Shown: positions 1 to 12,600 of the stretch, one piece after another | How positions within the stretch are numbered: position 1 is the stretch's first letter | Layout: each line of letters begins with the position of its first letter | DNA from: Oopsacas minuta | Lineage: Eukaryota > Porifera > Hexactinellida > Lyssacinosida > Leucopsacidae | Direction: 5' to 3' | DNA length: 64,000 nt | NCBI GenBank assembly: GCA_024704765.1 | Contig: JAKMXF010000345.1 | Location: forward strand, 62,001-126,000 | Translations under genes and position numbers: made by a program | The notes under the pieces: generated by a model | Told to the model about the DNA's origin: nothing | Databases searched by the model: none | Seen by the model: the letters and a program-made list of their open reading frames with translations, nothing else

Positions 1-206
1 AAATATCGACAATTCGTACTGCGGCATTTCGCACTATAAGAATACACTAAAATCTGACGTCACTTATAATAATCATCCAGGTGTTTTTATGACAACTAAA
101 AAGCTGCTGCACTAATGACATGGACGATGTGTGACGTCCGTCCGTGCGGCCATGCGAAATCGAGTAGTCGAAATTGACGCGAAAATTGATAGATAGATGT
201 TTTGCA

Positions 207-343
207 AAGACCGCGATAATTGCTTGAATATGCTGAGTTCGTTATAGCCTATGGGATATATGTTACTTTGATTGTTTGGGAGCATATTTGTACAATTTCT
301 GAATTCGATATATCCATGTTCGATAAAATGGAAGTTGACTGTA
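207..343. mobile_element. MITE family A, decayed copy
   Basis: Shows the family core GACCGCGATAAT, CATATTTGTACAATTTC and the right end GGAAGTTGACTGTA. The left terminal repeat is missing. Confidence 0.75.
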
Positions 344-643
344 TTTCAAAATATGCTAGAGATTTAGTTTCAACGAATAATGGAACAATAATCCGTTTTT
401 TTGGGTAGAAATATAGCGGGACGGAAGGCAGTAATTCAGCGGGACATCGCGGGACACATCATATTTGTATTAGACTGGACTACAAAAAATCGGGACAATG
501 AGGGCTTCTGGCAAGTTTTGGCGGGACATTAGCTTCATTGGCCCTCAACTCATGTCCGAAAAAACTGGGCAGTTGGCAAGTACGGGTCCAATACCCGAGC
601 TACACAATTTGTATTGTATATCTACTATAATGTATTTCTCTAG

Positions 644-3600
644 TACCAGCTGGCTACTGCACAACTCCACGTCTTAAAAAAGCCAACTCAATGAAATATT
701 TCGGCCCAGTTGAAGGCTCAATGCCTAAACTAGGTCATATCCTACGTGAACTCTACGATACAGAAATAGAATACGTGAATTCATTAGAGAAAACTGTTCA
801 TATTTACTTGAACGCTCTGATGAAGGAAAAAGGGCCAAATATTAAAACTCTGTGTTATAAAATTTTCGGTAATATTCAAGATATTCTGCATTTCCATCAA
901 GATATCTTCCTACCAAGATTAGAGGAGGTATATCATAGTGCTGGAGAGGTGAGTGATAATTATTTGGAATTCTGTTGCTAAAATTCGCATCGGCAATGAA
1001 ATTCGTCAAGTTAACATTTTGCAAATTTCCCCGAGATTACAATTATTGGATTTCTCGTTATTCCCCACATTACACTCCAAATTATTCAGAAATATAGCGA
1101 AAAAAGCAAAATTTAATGACATCTTGAAAATTCTAAATACAGTCAACTATATTTGTACAATTTAAGACTTCGATAATCTGCGAATTTCGCCATATCCGCG
1201 GTATCTGTTATAATAGTTTTTCTCTCTCCCTCTAGGTGTCAGCTTTATTGCTTGAACATTACGAAAACTTCATGAGACTATATGTCAAATACTGTCTCAT
1301 GATTTGTGAATCAAGCCAACTTTTAAAATCCAAAAACCTAAAAGCTTTTTTCAAATCAATCCGTGAAGAATACAAAGATAAACAGAGCCTCTCTGGCTAC
1401 CTTATACGTCCCGTGCAGCGTATAACCAGATATGAATTGATGTTAGATCAAATGATAAACACATATCATAAAGCTAATGTACCTTGTTGGAATATTGAGC
1501 ATGCTTACACTGTTATAAAGGAGGTTCCTACTCTTGCTGATAATGCTATGAGATTGAATTCTATACTGAATTATAAGGAACATTTTAATGGTGAGTATTA
1601 TTGAGGGGTTGTCGAATTGTCGAGCACTTAAAAGTGGCAGTTCAGTAGCCATGAACGGCAAAGTATCGATCGTATGACTCAAATTAGTACAGGACCAATA
1701 TTTTACCGTTCAAAAAAGTGCTGTTGCTTAGTATTTTAAGATTCTTGTTAAGTAACACCATGTACACTCATATCGTAGTATTTGAGGAGAGTATAGAATT
1801 CTGAGATTTATGTATGTAACACGAATTGTACATGTGGTTCATTGTAATTTGGTGGTAAATGTGTGCTGAGATTCTGTGTGTCCATGGTGTTACTTAATAC
1901 TACGCATCAGTTCTATCCCTGGAGAGTCCCCTAGTATTATTGTACAGAATTGGAATTCCGCGAATTTCGTTGTTTTATATGATAGCTGTATTAAATTGAG
2001 GCTTGTAACATAGAGCTGCGTGGCTGTTTTAGTGTCACGATATGTGGTCCATAAGAATTCTTTTGGATAGACTATGGATAAGAATTTCATAATTTCCTCT
2101 ACTTCTGTTCGACCATTTGGAATTCGCCTAATAGCAAGTTTTTTTAGGGACTTAGTGTCCATTTTGTATTGGGAATTATCCCTCTAATAGCAAGTTCGCG
2201 TATTCGCAAGGGAAATTCGTTCAAAATACGACCTGCAAATAGGCGAACTCCAAAGTATTTCTCTTAATGCGAGGCATGTAATGCTGAGTATGCCTCTCTT
2301 CCCGCAGCGACCAAAAGTACTATATGAAATTTCTCTGATTTGTAATTAAGATGAATTCGAGGCATAAAGTGTAGAGCATACGGCAGTCACGCAGTGACCT
2401 AGAAAGAGGCTCCAAATCCTGGATCTGCCACTTAACAAATCTTTGGACATGAATACATACTTACCAACCCTTCCAAGATCCCTATTATCCCGGGATTGCA
2501 CGTCTTATCTAGGTGTAAATTTTGAAAATCACTGAGAATATTTCTATTTTTTGTTATATTTCTGGATATTTTCGGGTGGGATAGGGAATATGTACAAAGG
2601 TTGGGAAGAATGTGAATATGAAATCACACAAACATATTTACATTTTTTCTATATTGTTTAATACGTATTATAGGTTCAATCTACAATTTTTAGTGACGTA
2701 ACTTTTATTAGGCTAATTTCTGCAATAAATATTTTGCATCAAAACAATAGTTCTCGAATTGTTAATGAGAAATCTCAGGATAGTTGTCCATATAATACTT
2801 GGTAATAATGTGACTTACACGAGTCTAACAATGCCAAAATCTGACATTTCGATGATAACCTACACGTATAATACATTCAGATAAATCACATATAACGTAT
2901 GATACGTTATACACGTATTATACACAACTTAGTATTTTTTCACTACAATCTGTTTTTATCGCGATACTAAATTTCTTCTTCACAGTTAAACATCTCCGTC
3001 AACTTCGACTCCACAATATTTTCATAGTATCAGATAGAGACAAGCGTTTTACTCACAAGAAGTACTACGTATTTCTAATGGTTGATAGGATAATTTTCAC
3101 GAAAATCTGCTGTGATTTATCTGAGACTGAATTACTTTGTACTTACAAGAGTGAATTGTTAATCGAGGAGGATTGCGTGTCGATTAAATGCGAATATGTC
3201 CCCGACAAAGATCAGAGGATTTTCGTACTATTAAAAGGTAAGAAAGAAATTTACATGCAAGCGGAAAAGATTGAGATAAAGGAGAAATGGATTTCACAGA
3301 TTCGAGAGTTGGTTACACAAGAACAACCTGTAAGTCCTGCCCTCACGAATTCTGAGATCCCAATTGAGCCCTCACCTCCGCCATATGATGAATATTGGAA
3401 AGCAAACGAACAACATCAACATCATCATCAACAACAACAACAACAAGGCTCAAATACAGATGAAGAATCTAATGAAGATGTTGATTCTGATCTTGTTGAT
3501 ATGAAGCATTATGTTGTTGTGGAAGATTTTAATCCTGATGAGACTATGAATGGGTTTATTGCGCTTAGGAAAGGACAGATATATGAGGTTAGTTTATTTA

Positions 3601-6600
3601 TTATTATTTGTGTAATTATTCGCTAATTACTTACATCCTAGCATGACGGAAGAACAACCAGACGTGGGTTTCTTGGCGGGACTGCAATGACATAGTTGCA
3701 TTAACCAAGGTTAAAACCGATCAAACTGAATATCAGTATTCATGAATAGCAACCTAACCTAATATTGATATTATTCGGTTTGAGCAACCGAATACCGAAT
3801 ACCGAATACTGATATCCGGTTGGTAACTGAATATTGAACTATTTGGTTGCAACTTTGCATTAAACTCACATGCAAATTGTGCGACATTTTCAATTTTGGG
3901 AATGTTTTGCCGCAGTGTTGCCATATGCCCAGATTAAGAACGAATTTCAAAACTGTTTGATTTGGTATGAACTTTTTAGACTTATGGCAAGAACTTTGCA
4001 TGAACCATGAACTTTGGCATAAAACTTCTCAGGTCTATAGCATGAACTCAGTGGGTATATCATCCGCGACACTGAAAATCACACTGAGTGCTCGATAATC
4101 AGAAAACACCTTAATCATGTCTATACTATTTCTCACATTTATTTCATGGGTTTCGACCCATCGATCATGAAAATTTGGGTAACCGAAAATGTCATATGAA
4201 TCATTTGATTCTAATTTGAGAACATTCACATGATCCAATACCACATACGTGTAATCCATATGTTATGTCTTATGATATCAAAACTCATGCTTTTTCAAAC
4301 ACTGTACTTCATTTCCTATTTGTTCTCTTGTTTGAGTAAACACGTGCATTCTAATGTTAGTGTTATTTATGTTGCTATAGATTATACTTTGGAATCACTC
4401 GATTTCGCGAAATATTCTTTCTGTAAAAATATATCTCTTTCATATTAATGTTTACTGTTATATATGATCAAACTATTTATTCCAAAATTAGAGTTCTAAC
4501 CATACACTCAGCAGTATTCGCATTCTATAGTAACATTACATTACTTTCAGTTTGAAATGCAATAATAATCCGTCTACTGCCCTGCATGCAGCGGTTCCCA
4601 ACCTGGGGCTACGGACGACAGCAGGGAAGTGATCACAAAATCTATCGTAGTCTATGGGAGGGGATAACCATTTATAATAATTTACAGCTAAACTTTAGCG
4701 TATTTTTGTGATACATTTTCTCGATTCAAGTAATCATCATAATAAATTCGTGAATTAACCAACTCTTATAAATGCTAGATTTACGGTAGATTACTATAGC
4801 TATTCACCAACTTAAATGCTGAAGTATTTTACTAGCTTAGTCAGCAGTTCCCATCCTCCAATTTGGGAACAGCTGAGCTAAGTGATATATTAGTTACTTA
4901 GAAAGCGAACAAAATTTAATACCAATTGACCCTACTGGTTACTAAGGTAGAATCGTTACGTAATGTCACCTACTGTAATTGCTTAACACCATTGTGTATG
5001 TTATACTGTATTTAGATGATATAATAGCATTTAATAGCTCAAAGAAATAATGAAAGCAAGCAGCTGGTACTTATGCCACACTACAAAACTAAATTAGTTA
5101 AACTGATTCTGGTGCGAAAAATATTGTTGATAATTGTCTAGTTGTTCCATTAAATATTCTTTCTCTTGAATCAGAAAATCTTTCTCCTGTTTCAGTACAT
5201 TAATACTTCTCTTCATAACTTCATTCTGTTGTCTGTTCTTACTCCGTAATCTTTGTGCAGCTTTATTGTTCCTACCTTGATGACGTATTCGTTTAATGTG
5301 GTTCTTCTCTTCAAGGGTGAATGGTCCATTTTTAAGTATTTGATTCAACTCTTGTAATGAAATGTCAAAAGCTATTTTCTCTGAGTCGAGTAAATCAAGG
5401 AAGGGTGTCTCATCGATTTCTATATGCCATTGAGGTTGTAAGAATTTTTTAGCAGAAATGCATTTCTCTCCCTTTTCCCTATCTTTGGGCGAGAGCGTGT
5501 TTGTGAAATTCATTTCCAAATCGCGAAATTCGCATTGAAATTCATCACCACGATCATTGACAATATCAGTGCTTAAAGAATTTGAAAATGAACAAGGAGA
5601 AAAAGACATTTTCAGTTCCGATTTGGACTTTTATCAATTCAGAGTTGTATTTATATATATTTGCTCTCATTTACAGATATGTAAAACTAATTCAAGAACA
5701 GGATGTAAGAACTGATTTTCCTTAAAGAATTCCTAATTCGTAACATTGAAGGTTCAATGAAAGTATACAACATTAGAAATTCGAACTAATTTCTGGAATT
5801 AGTTTCGCTATAAACTATTACTTAGTAAATATATTATGTTTGAGTTTTGTGATCAAAAGCAAATGTGAAAGTCTTTCTATTCGTTAAGAAAGTGTCTGTT
5901 TAGAACAGGGATACTAATCCAATCCTATCAAATATATCAAATATTGGGCTTTCAACAATCGATACTTTCTTAACAATCTAATCGATATCGACAATCATGA
6001 ATTTTATCGATTTTTCAGTGATATTTTCAATCTATGTATCCATTAATCGACTGAAGGCCTGTAACACTTCGCATACTACCCTCCGTCCCTCCCGTTGTAG
6101 CGTAATATAACGTTTGAATGGTCCATAATTAAAGGAAAAAATTATAAAAAATATCATGAACTCCGTCGATAAATATCCAATCGATAAATGTTGGCGACAA
6201 TCCAATCGACTCTCGAATACAGCAGATTTGCTACTTGAAATAGTAAACCAGCTGTATTAGAGAGAGATATATGATGAAATTTATGGCTAAGTGCATGTGC
6301 ATAGACGCAACAAGGGCAATTTTAGAAGGCATATGTGGATTCAGATTCTACTATAATACAAAAAGTATTGGATGGTAAGTCGGAATGACGTCATTCACAG
6401 ACTTGCGTACCTACATTTCAATTCCCGTTATATCGTACATGGATATATCGAAGTCTGAAATTATACAACTATGTCTCCAAACTGTCAAAAGAATACATTT
6501 CATAGTGATATCGAACTCCGCTTATATCTAAGTATCACGGTCTCTTGAGCTTCGATATCACCGGAATTGACTGTAGTTGCGACTATGCCAAATTGTGTAT

Positions 6601-9600
6601 CATACCATGAATATTCATACAGACGATTTACTATTCAAGTCCAAATTGCGAATAATAAGTTAAATGAGATTTGGACATGTACGATAATTCAAAAATCGTA
6701 TATTAGACAATTGTAATTACAAATATTTTATGTGTGAAACTTATCAAACATTGGCGGAAAAGCACTTTACAATTGAGTAATAGAAAATTCAGCAATTTGA
6801 CCACTGGCACATCAAATATAATTCATAGATGGATCATAATCAAAACAAAATATCGTTAAATACAACCAAGTTTTGCTTCAAATATCAAAGAAATTACGTC
6901 ATTACCACAATTAAAATGATAAATTTTTGGAAATAGAATGACCGCGTTTAAATGTAGCAACTAACGAGCCAGATAGCATTTACTGAGTCGCTCTAGATTG
7001 TAAAGATTAATCATATGATGACAAATCCATAAAATGTCCTTTATTTACTCACATATTTCAAGTACGAAACGCCGAGAGCAAATTAACAAAAATCGTGAAA
7101 TATTGCTGTGTGCAAGCTAAGCCAGTTAGTATATTATAAAATATAATCATATAAGACACCTCAAGAGAATTCCGAAAATTTAAGGTATAAAGCAAACACT
7201 GTATATCCAACAAATCAGTTGAACAAAAATGCAGAATATCTCAAGAGGAGTTTACGTGTTCAATGTAATACTAATTGTATTGGAAAATTATTAAACAAAT
7301 ATGTGAGCACACGTAATTGTTTTCAAAATAAATCCCTATTTGGGCATACAATTAGCAATCAACGAAAATTTGTGATGTGTGCGTAAGCCCATTCTAAAAA
7401 TTTGAAATGTTGTCATGGCTGTGTTAATGGTGATATTGATATTGATATTGATGGTTGTGTTTGAAATATAGAAGCATTTACATAGATAAATTTAAAATAT
7501 TTTTTGCATTTTTGACATATGTCTTCGAATGCAATTACGTAGAAGGGAATATCGCGAAAATGTTGTGGGAATCCAAAATATGTATTGAGATAATTATAGT
7601 AGTACTAACGCGGGTAATACGATTATTTACACAAAATCATGTCTTCATAATGGTTATTCTATTGGTATTACTCCAGTTGATACGAACTCGGGAAAACTTT
7701 TGACCGTCCATTCTTGTTCGTAGTAACGAAGTTCCACTGTACAGAAGACTGCTTAATACGGTCCATTCGGGTCCAGGCCATTTTCTACAATGGAACTTCG
7801 TTAATACAAACACTGACAGACGTTCAAAATTTGTTCGTCTTATCCGGAAATTCGTATTAACGAGGTTCCACTGTATTTGTATAGTATCCATTCTGGCCAG
7901 GTGACACTATTATAAATTCGACGATCATTTCCATATACTACTATAATGAGATTTAAGCGTAAAACATTAAAAATCAATCTACATAAACGAATTATAACGA
8001 AATTAACTATTTCTAAGAATTTCAATGGAAACTGCTAAAATGAACTTTCAATAAATACATTGTCTACCATCTGAACTCCATAATAAGCAATAATAGATTT
8101 TAATATATTGAAACAAATCATTACTGGTCTAGCCCATTATCAAATAGTATGCTACGATAAATATTTATCAAAACGATTGAAAGCTGTCGCTTTACATCAT
8201 GTCGTGTTCCAGAAAATATATTTGTAATGGGAATACGTTTGTAATTGAAGAAAATATATAAATACAACTTCAATAGTGAAAAATCATATTGAAAACGAAT
8301 ATTCTAAAAATGAGCTTTTCACCAAATGACATGAGAACTAGTGATTTTCAACGCAAATTTCGCGATTTGGAAATGAATTTCACAAACACGCTCTCGCCCA
8401 AAGATAGGGAAAAGGGAGAGAAATGCATTTCTGCTAAAAAATTCTTACAACCTCAATGGCATATAGAAATCGATGAGACACCCTTCCTTGATTTACTCGA
8501 CTCAGAGAAAATAGCTTTTGACATTTCATTACAAGAGTTGAATCAAATACTTAAAAATGGACCATTCACCCTTGAAGAGAAGAACCACATTAAACGAATA
8601 CGTCATCAAGGTAGGAACAATAAAGCTGCACAAAGATTACGAAGTAAGAACAGACAACAGAATGAAGTTATGAAGAGAAGTATTAATGTACTGAAACAGG
8701 AGAAAGATTTTCTGATTCAAGAGAAAGAATATTTAATGGAACAACTAGACAATTATCAACAATATTTTTCGCAACAGAATCAGTTTAACTAATTTAGTTT
8801 TGTAGTGTGGCATAAGTACCAGCTGCTTGCTTTCATTATTTCTTTGAGCTATTAAATGCTATTATATAATTTTAGTAATTTGATTTTTCAGGGGTTCAAT
8901 GACTTGGCTCCAAACCAATTCCCAATTATACCAGTATGTAGCAACTTCCATTATCCGAAATTTCTCGACCATCCAAAGTGTCTACCCAGAATCAACACCA
9001 CCATAATACAAAAAGTATAGACGAAATTGTCATGACGTCATCTTTGTCCACCCAGTTTCAGGAGCTTAGTTGGACTATATACCTCCCTAATGAGTTCAGA
9101 TTGTGACTGTAGATTTTTATTCAAAATTCGATATGATTTCTGTTCAAATTTCAAAATATAAATATTTTCTAACTATAATGCCCTCGATTAATCGAGGGTA
9201 CAAGATTGCGTATTTTTCATAAGACTCTTGGATAACAATTGATAATCAAATAGTCAATGGCAGTGGGTACGCGAACCGCATAAAATAGACCAAAGAAAGT
9301 CCGCGGGTGAAAAAAGGTTGAGAACCACTGGTCTATTGGGACGTATTTTCCTGTGCTGACAATACTTTTGTAGACTGGCTTTGAGTTTGAAAATTGTTGT
9401 ATTATTAATTTTTTCGAAAATTTGAATATTTTCTACGAGAAAATATTTTTTGTCTTCGTATTAGGAAATTTGCTTCCTTTCCGACAGTATTTGCGAAAGT
9501 TTGTTTTTATTGCCCGAAAGTTTAATTGTCTGTCTTGCCTAATTGTTTACTGAAAAACCATTTATGTGAACTAGCAATTACTATCGAGACATTATACCTA

Positions 9601-12600
9601 GTAGCTATTGAAATTTTCAAAATCTACATAGCTGACTTCCTGTAAATTTTATTGATATTAACAGGCAACCATATTTTAACTTAAAGCGGTCAGCAATTGA
9701 ATTAATCTGGCTATGATCGTGTCATTTCATTCAGATAGTGTAACTTTGGATAATTCATGAAAATGCATCGAATGTCAGCTTAATTAATAAGCCATCACAG
9801 TGGCGAATTACGTCATATTTGAACAACCATTTCAATACTGGCCCATTTGTAGTTTTGACAGAAGAAATAATTGAATACAGACCAACATAACAATTACAGT
9901 AGTTCTCGGAAAAGACGTAATCCCTCGGGAAACAAAAATATGTATATACTTTGCATTTTGCAATTTGTATGATTTCGTAAACTCCCGTTATATCGAAGCT
10001 TAAGGGACCGCGATAATTACTTCGATCTAGCCTATGACATTTATGTTACTTTGAAGGTTTGTGACCATATTTGTACAATTTCAGATTTCGATATATCCGT
10101 GTTCGATATAACAGGAGTTGTCCATATATGCCAACCGAAAACAAAAGTAAATACAACTTTCACTTTTCTATTAATATACCAAGAAATTCCTATTTTTTCG
10201 TAATCCACAGTCAACAAACAAGCTTCTAACCTATTAAAAGTTTCATGATTTAAATGTTACACAACCTCAAAGCTTGTTGTGTCTCTACACTATAGTAATT
10301 ATTATTAAGCATTTTTTTGGAATTTTGAAAATTCATAATATAATTTCATATTAACATTCTCGTTTATGCATTTTTCTATGTAATTATATGAGATAAATTC
10401 GTTTCTTAATGTTTATTATGGCTGATGAACATTAAACTTTGTTCAAGCTCATTGTGATTAGTAATGTATTTATTGCCTTTGATTCGCCATAAACATCCGA
10501 CTCTTTTATTCAGAGGGATAGACTTAGCTCTAAGAAGATTGAATAATAGATATTTTCCATAGTTTTGTCTGATGGTGATTTTCATACCTTGAAATACAAT
10601 GACCTATTTAATAAACTTGAACAAGTTTGGCTTGAATTATGGGAAAAAATGTGATTTTAGATTCTACTCAATTATCATAGAATTATAGCGAAATATTTGG
10701 TATTAGTAAAATGGTTCAGAGTACATGGAACCTCAACTAACGAGCCTTTAGAAACCGGGAACTTCTGTGGAAACAGAGTGTAACTAAATAGAGCGAATTT
10801 CTAATACCATACAAATGAACCTCCACAGACAAGGAATTTGACGGGAACTGGGTAACATTTTTCAGCGTCCCTAACACTCTGTTTGTGGAGGTACACTGTA
10901 GTGTCAGAAAGGGCGAATTTTTCCTAATAAATACGAATTAAGCACTTGGTTTTATAAATTTTGTCAAACTAGGCTAGTGAGCCACTTCCGTAAAAGTTGA
11001 GAACAGTTGGCTCTGTCTTTTGAAGTTTCAGACCTCAGATACAAATATGCTCTACTTATTGCTGAAACAGTACAAATCATATGTAAATTACTTTCTTACA
11101 AGTAATTATTAATGTACAATTGTAAATGATGGGTAAATGTGAAATGATAGTAGTTACTATGGTGCAGATTTATGACCAATGGAATGCAATAGTTCAGTGG
11201 ATTTGAAGAAAAATATTTGTTTGATTTTTATCGAAAATTTCAATGTCAGCAAATGCTGCGGAATAGCTAATCCTATTTTGGAAGACATAATATGTATTGT
11301 CTGCATGGACAATATAATAGTGTATAGAATTGGAATCGTGTAATTCATGTCACAATAAATATGATAAATCAGCTGATAATGATTGAGAGGTAATAGCAGA
11401 GAAAGTTATTTCACAGGTGATCATGGAGGTATAATTAATCTGAAACTTATTACAAAAGTTCTACTTCATTTCTGATCTAATTTGTGTAGTATAACCTGTC
11501 ATTACGACTACCTGCTGTTCTGAATTACAGTGAAACCTCGTTAATACGAATTTCCTGTTAAGACGTACAGAATTTTACACAATTTGAGTCCGTACAACGG
11601 TTATTCAATTGTTTTTACTCCGGATAAGGAGTACAAATCTCGACGGTCCCTTGGTGCACGTATTAACGAGGTTCTACTGTATATGCTATCAAATAGCAAA
11701 TGGCAAGTGGTCGCTCGTGTCAGAGGTAGTAAAAACAGTTACCATTGTGGTTTCCTTGAGCCAACTCAGGCCAGAAAATTTAGTTGGAAACACCCCAAAA
11801 CAATGCAAACTGCCTAAACATCCACTATCCGAGCTGGAATTTGCCCTCGACTGAATTTTACTCATTTTCTATACATTTTCTCTAGGTACAATACAAAGAA
11901 CTATCTCACTGGTACATAGTACTAATCGCACATATTAATCCTAATTCTTCAGAGTATTGGAGTGGATTTGAAGGATTTGCCTATTCACAATTTTTATCCG
12001 TGTATTCTCCTGATGTAGAAGTTTCCCCTGATAACGGCGTTTCGCCCGTTTCCAACCAAAATAACGAACAAACAGAGATTATTACACATCATCAAAGTCT
12101 ACCTATAGCTCATGAAAAGGCCATTTTCCGCAAACCGGACGTGTTAGATTCTTTGATTGAATCTGATCATATATACAGCCCACATGTGCCTAAGAAAAGC
12201 TCTAAAGCTGGTAGGTTTCGTCAGAATTATTGTGTAAAATTCCGTTCAACGTTCAAACGATAAGTAAGTAAAAATCCGCCAAAATTTGACAAACCAATTC
12301 CTCTTCCAAAGTCACAATATATTGGACAAAAATGTCTTGCACAGATAATTCATGGTTGTTTCCCAATTATGGACTATTATAATTATCCATAGCCCAGCTG
12401 CTGTATCTTACAAACTAAGCTACAAGAGATGTGGTAATAATGTATGACCCTTATGATAATTCCCCAGGATTTTTGAAAAAATAATCATTTTTACATCCAT
12501 AAATAGCAACTTCAGGCAGTAAACGGCGCATAACCTTTTTTCCCTGGAATTTCCTGTAAATCTGGGGATAATCCAGGGAGGTGAAATTTCGCGAATTTGT

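Larger units (their letters stand above)
5023..8870. repeat. Large inverted repeat: two bZIP-bearing arms (about 520 bp each) around a 2.8 kb spacer
   Basis: The left arm (about 5023-5540) is the reverse complement of the right arm (about 8345-8870). The arms span the conserved bZIP coding part plus about 70-80 bp of 3' flank. Only two or three mismatches were seen by eye (for example ACGGAGT versus ACGAAGT, and a CAC/CAA codon). Identity stops abruptly inside the coding sequence at the N-terminal side. The spacer holds A- and C-family MITEs. Confidence 0.9.
8871..11885. other. Last part of the 8.3 kb RhoGEF intron
   Basis: Non-coding, repeat-rich: a GACGTCATC-containing repeat at about 8995-9100 (related copies near 6350-6420 and 39165-39240), an F fragment near 9290-9335, and A, B and C elements listed separately. 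No further exon recognised. Confidence 0.6.

Noticed and set aside
220-408. Open frame of 62 codons near the left edge
   Set aside because: It starts at TTG and lies within a decayed family A MITE; the sequence is repeat-derived.
8289-8309. Upstream extension of the bZIP copy 2 start
   Set aside because: The extension begins with TTG; ATG 8310 matches the MSFSP start of copy 1.
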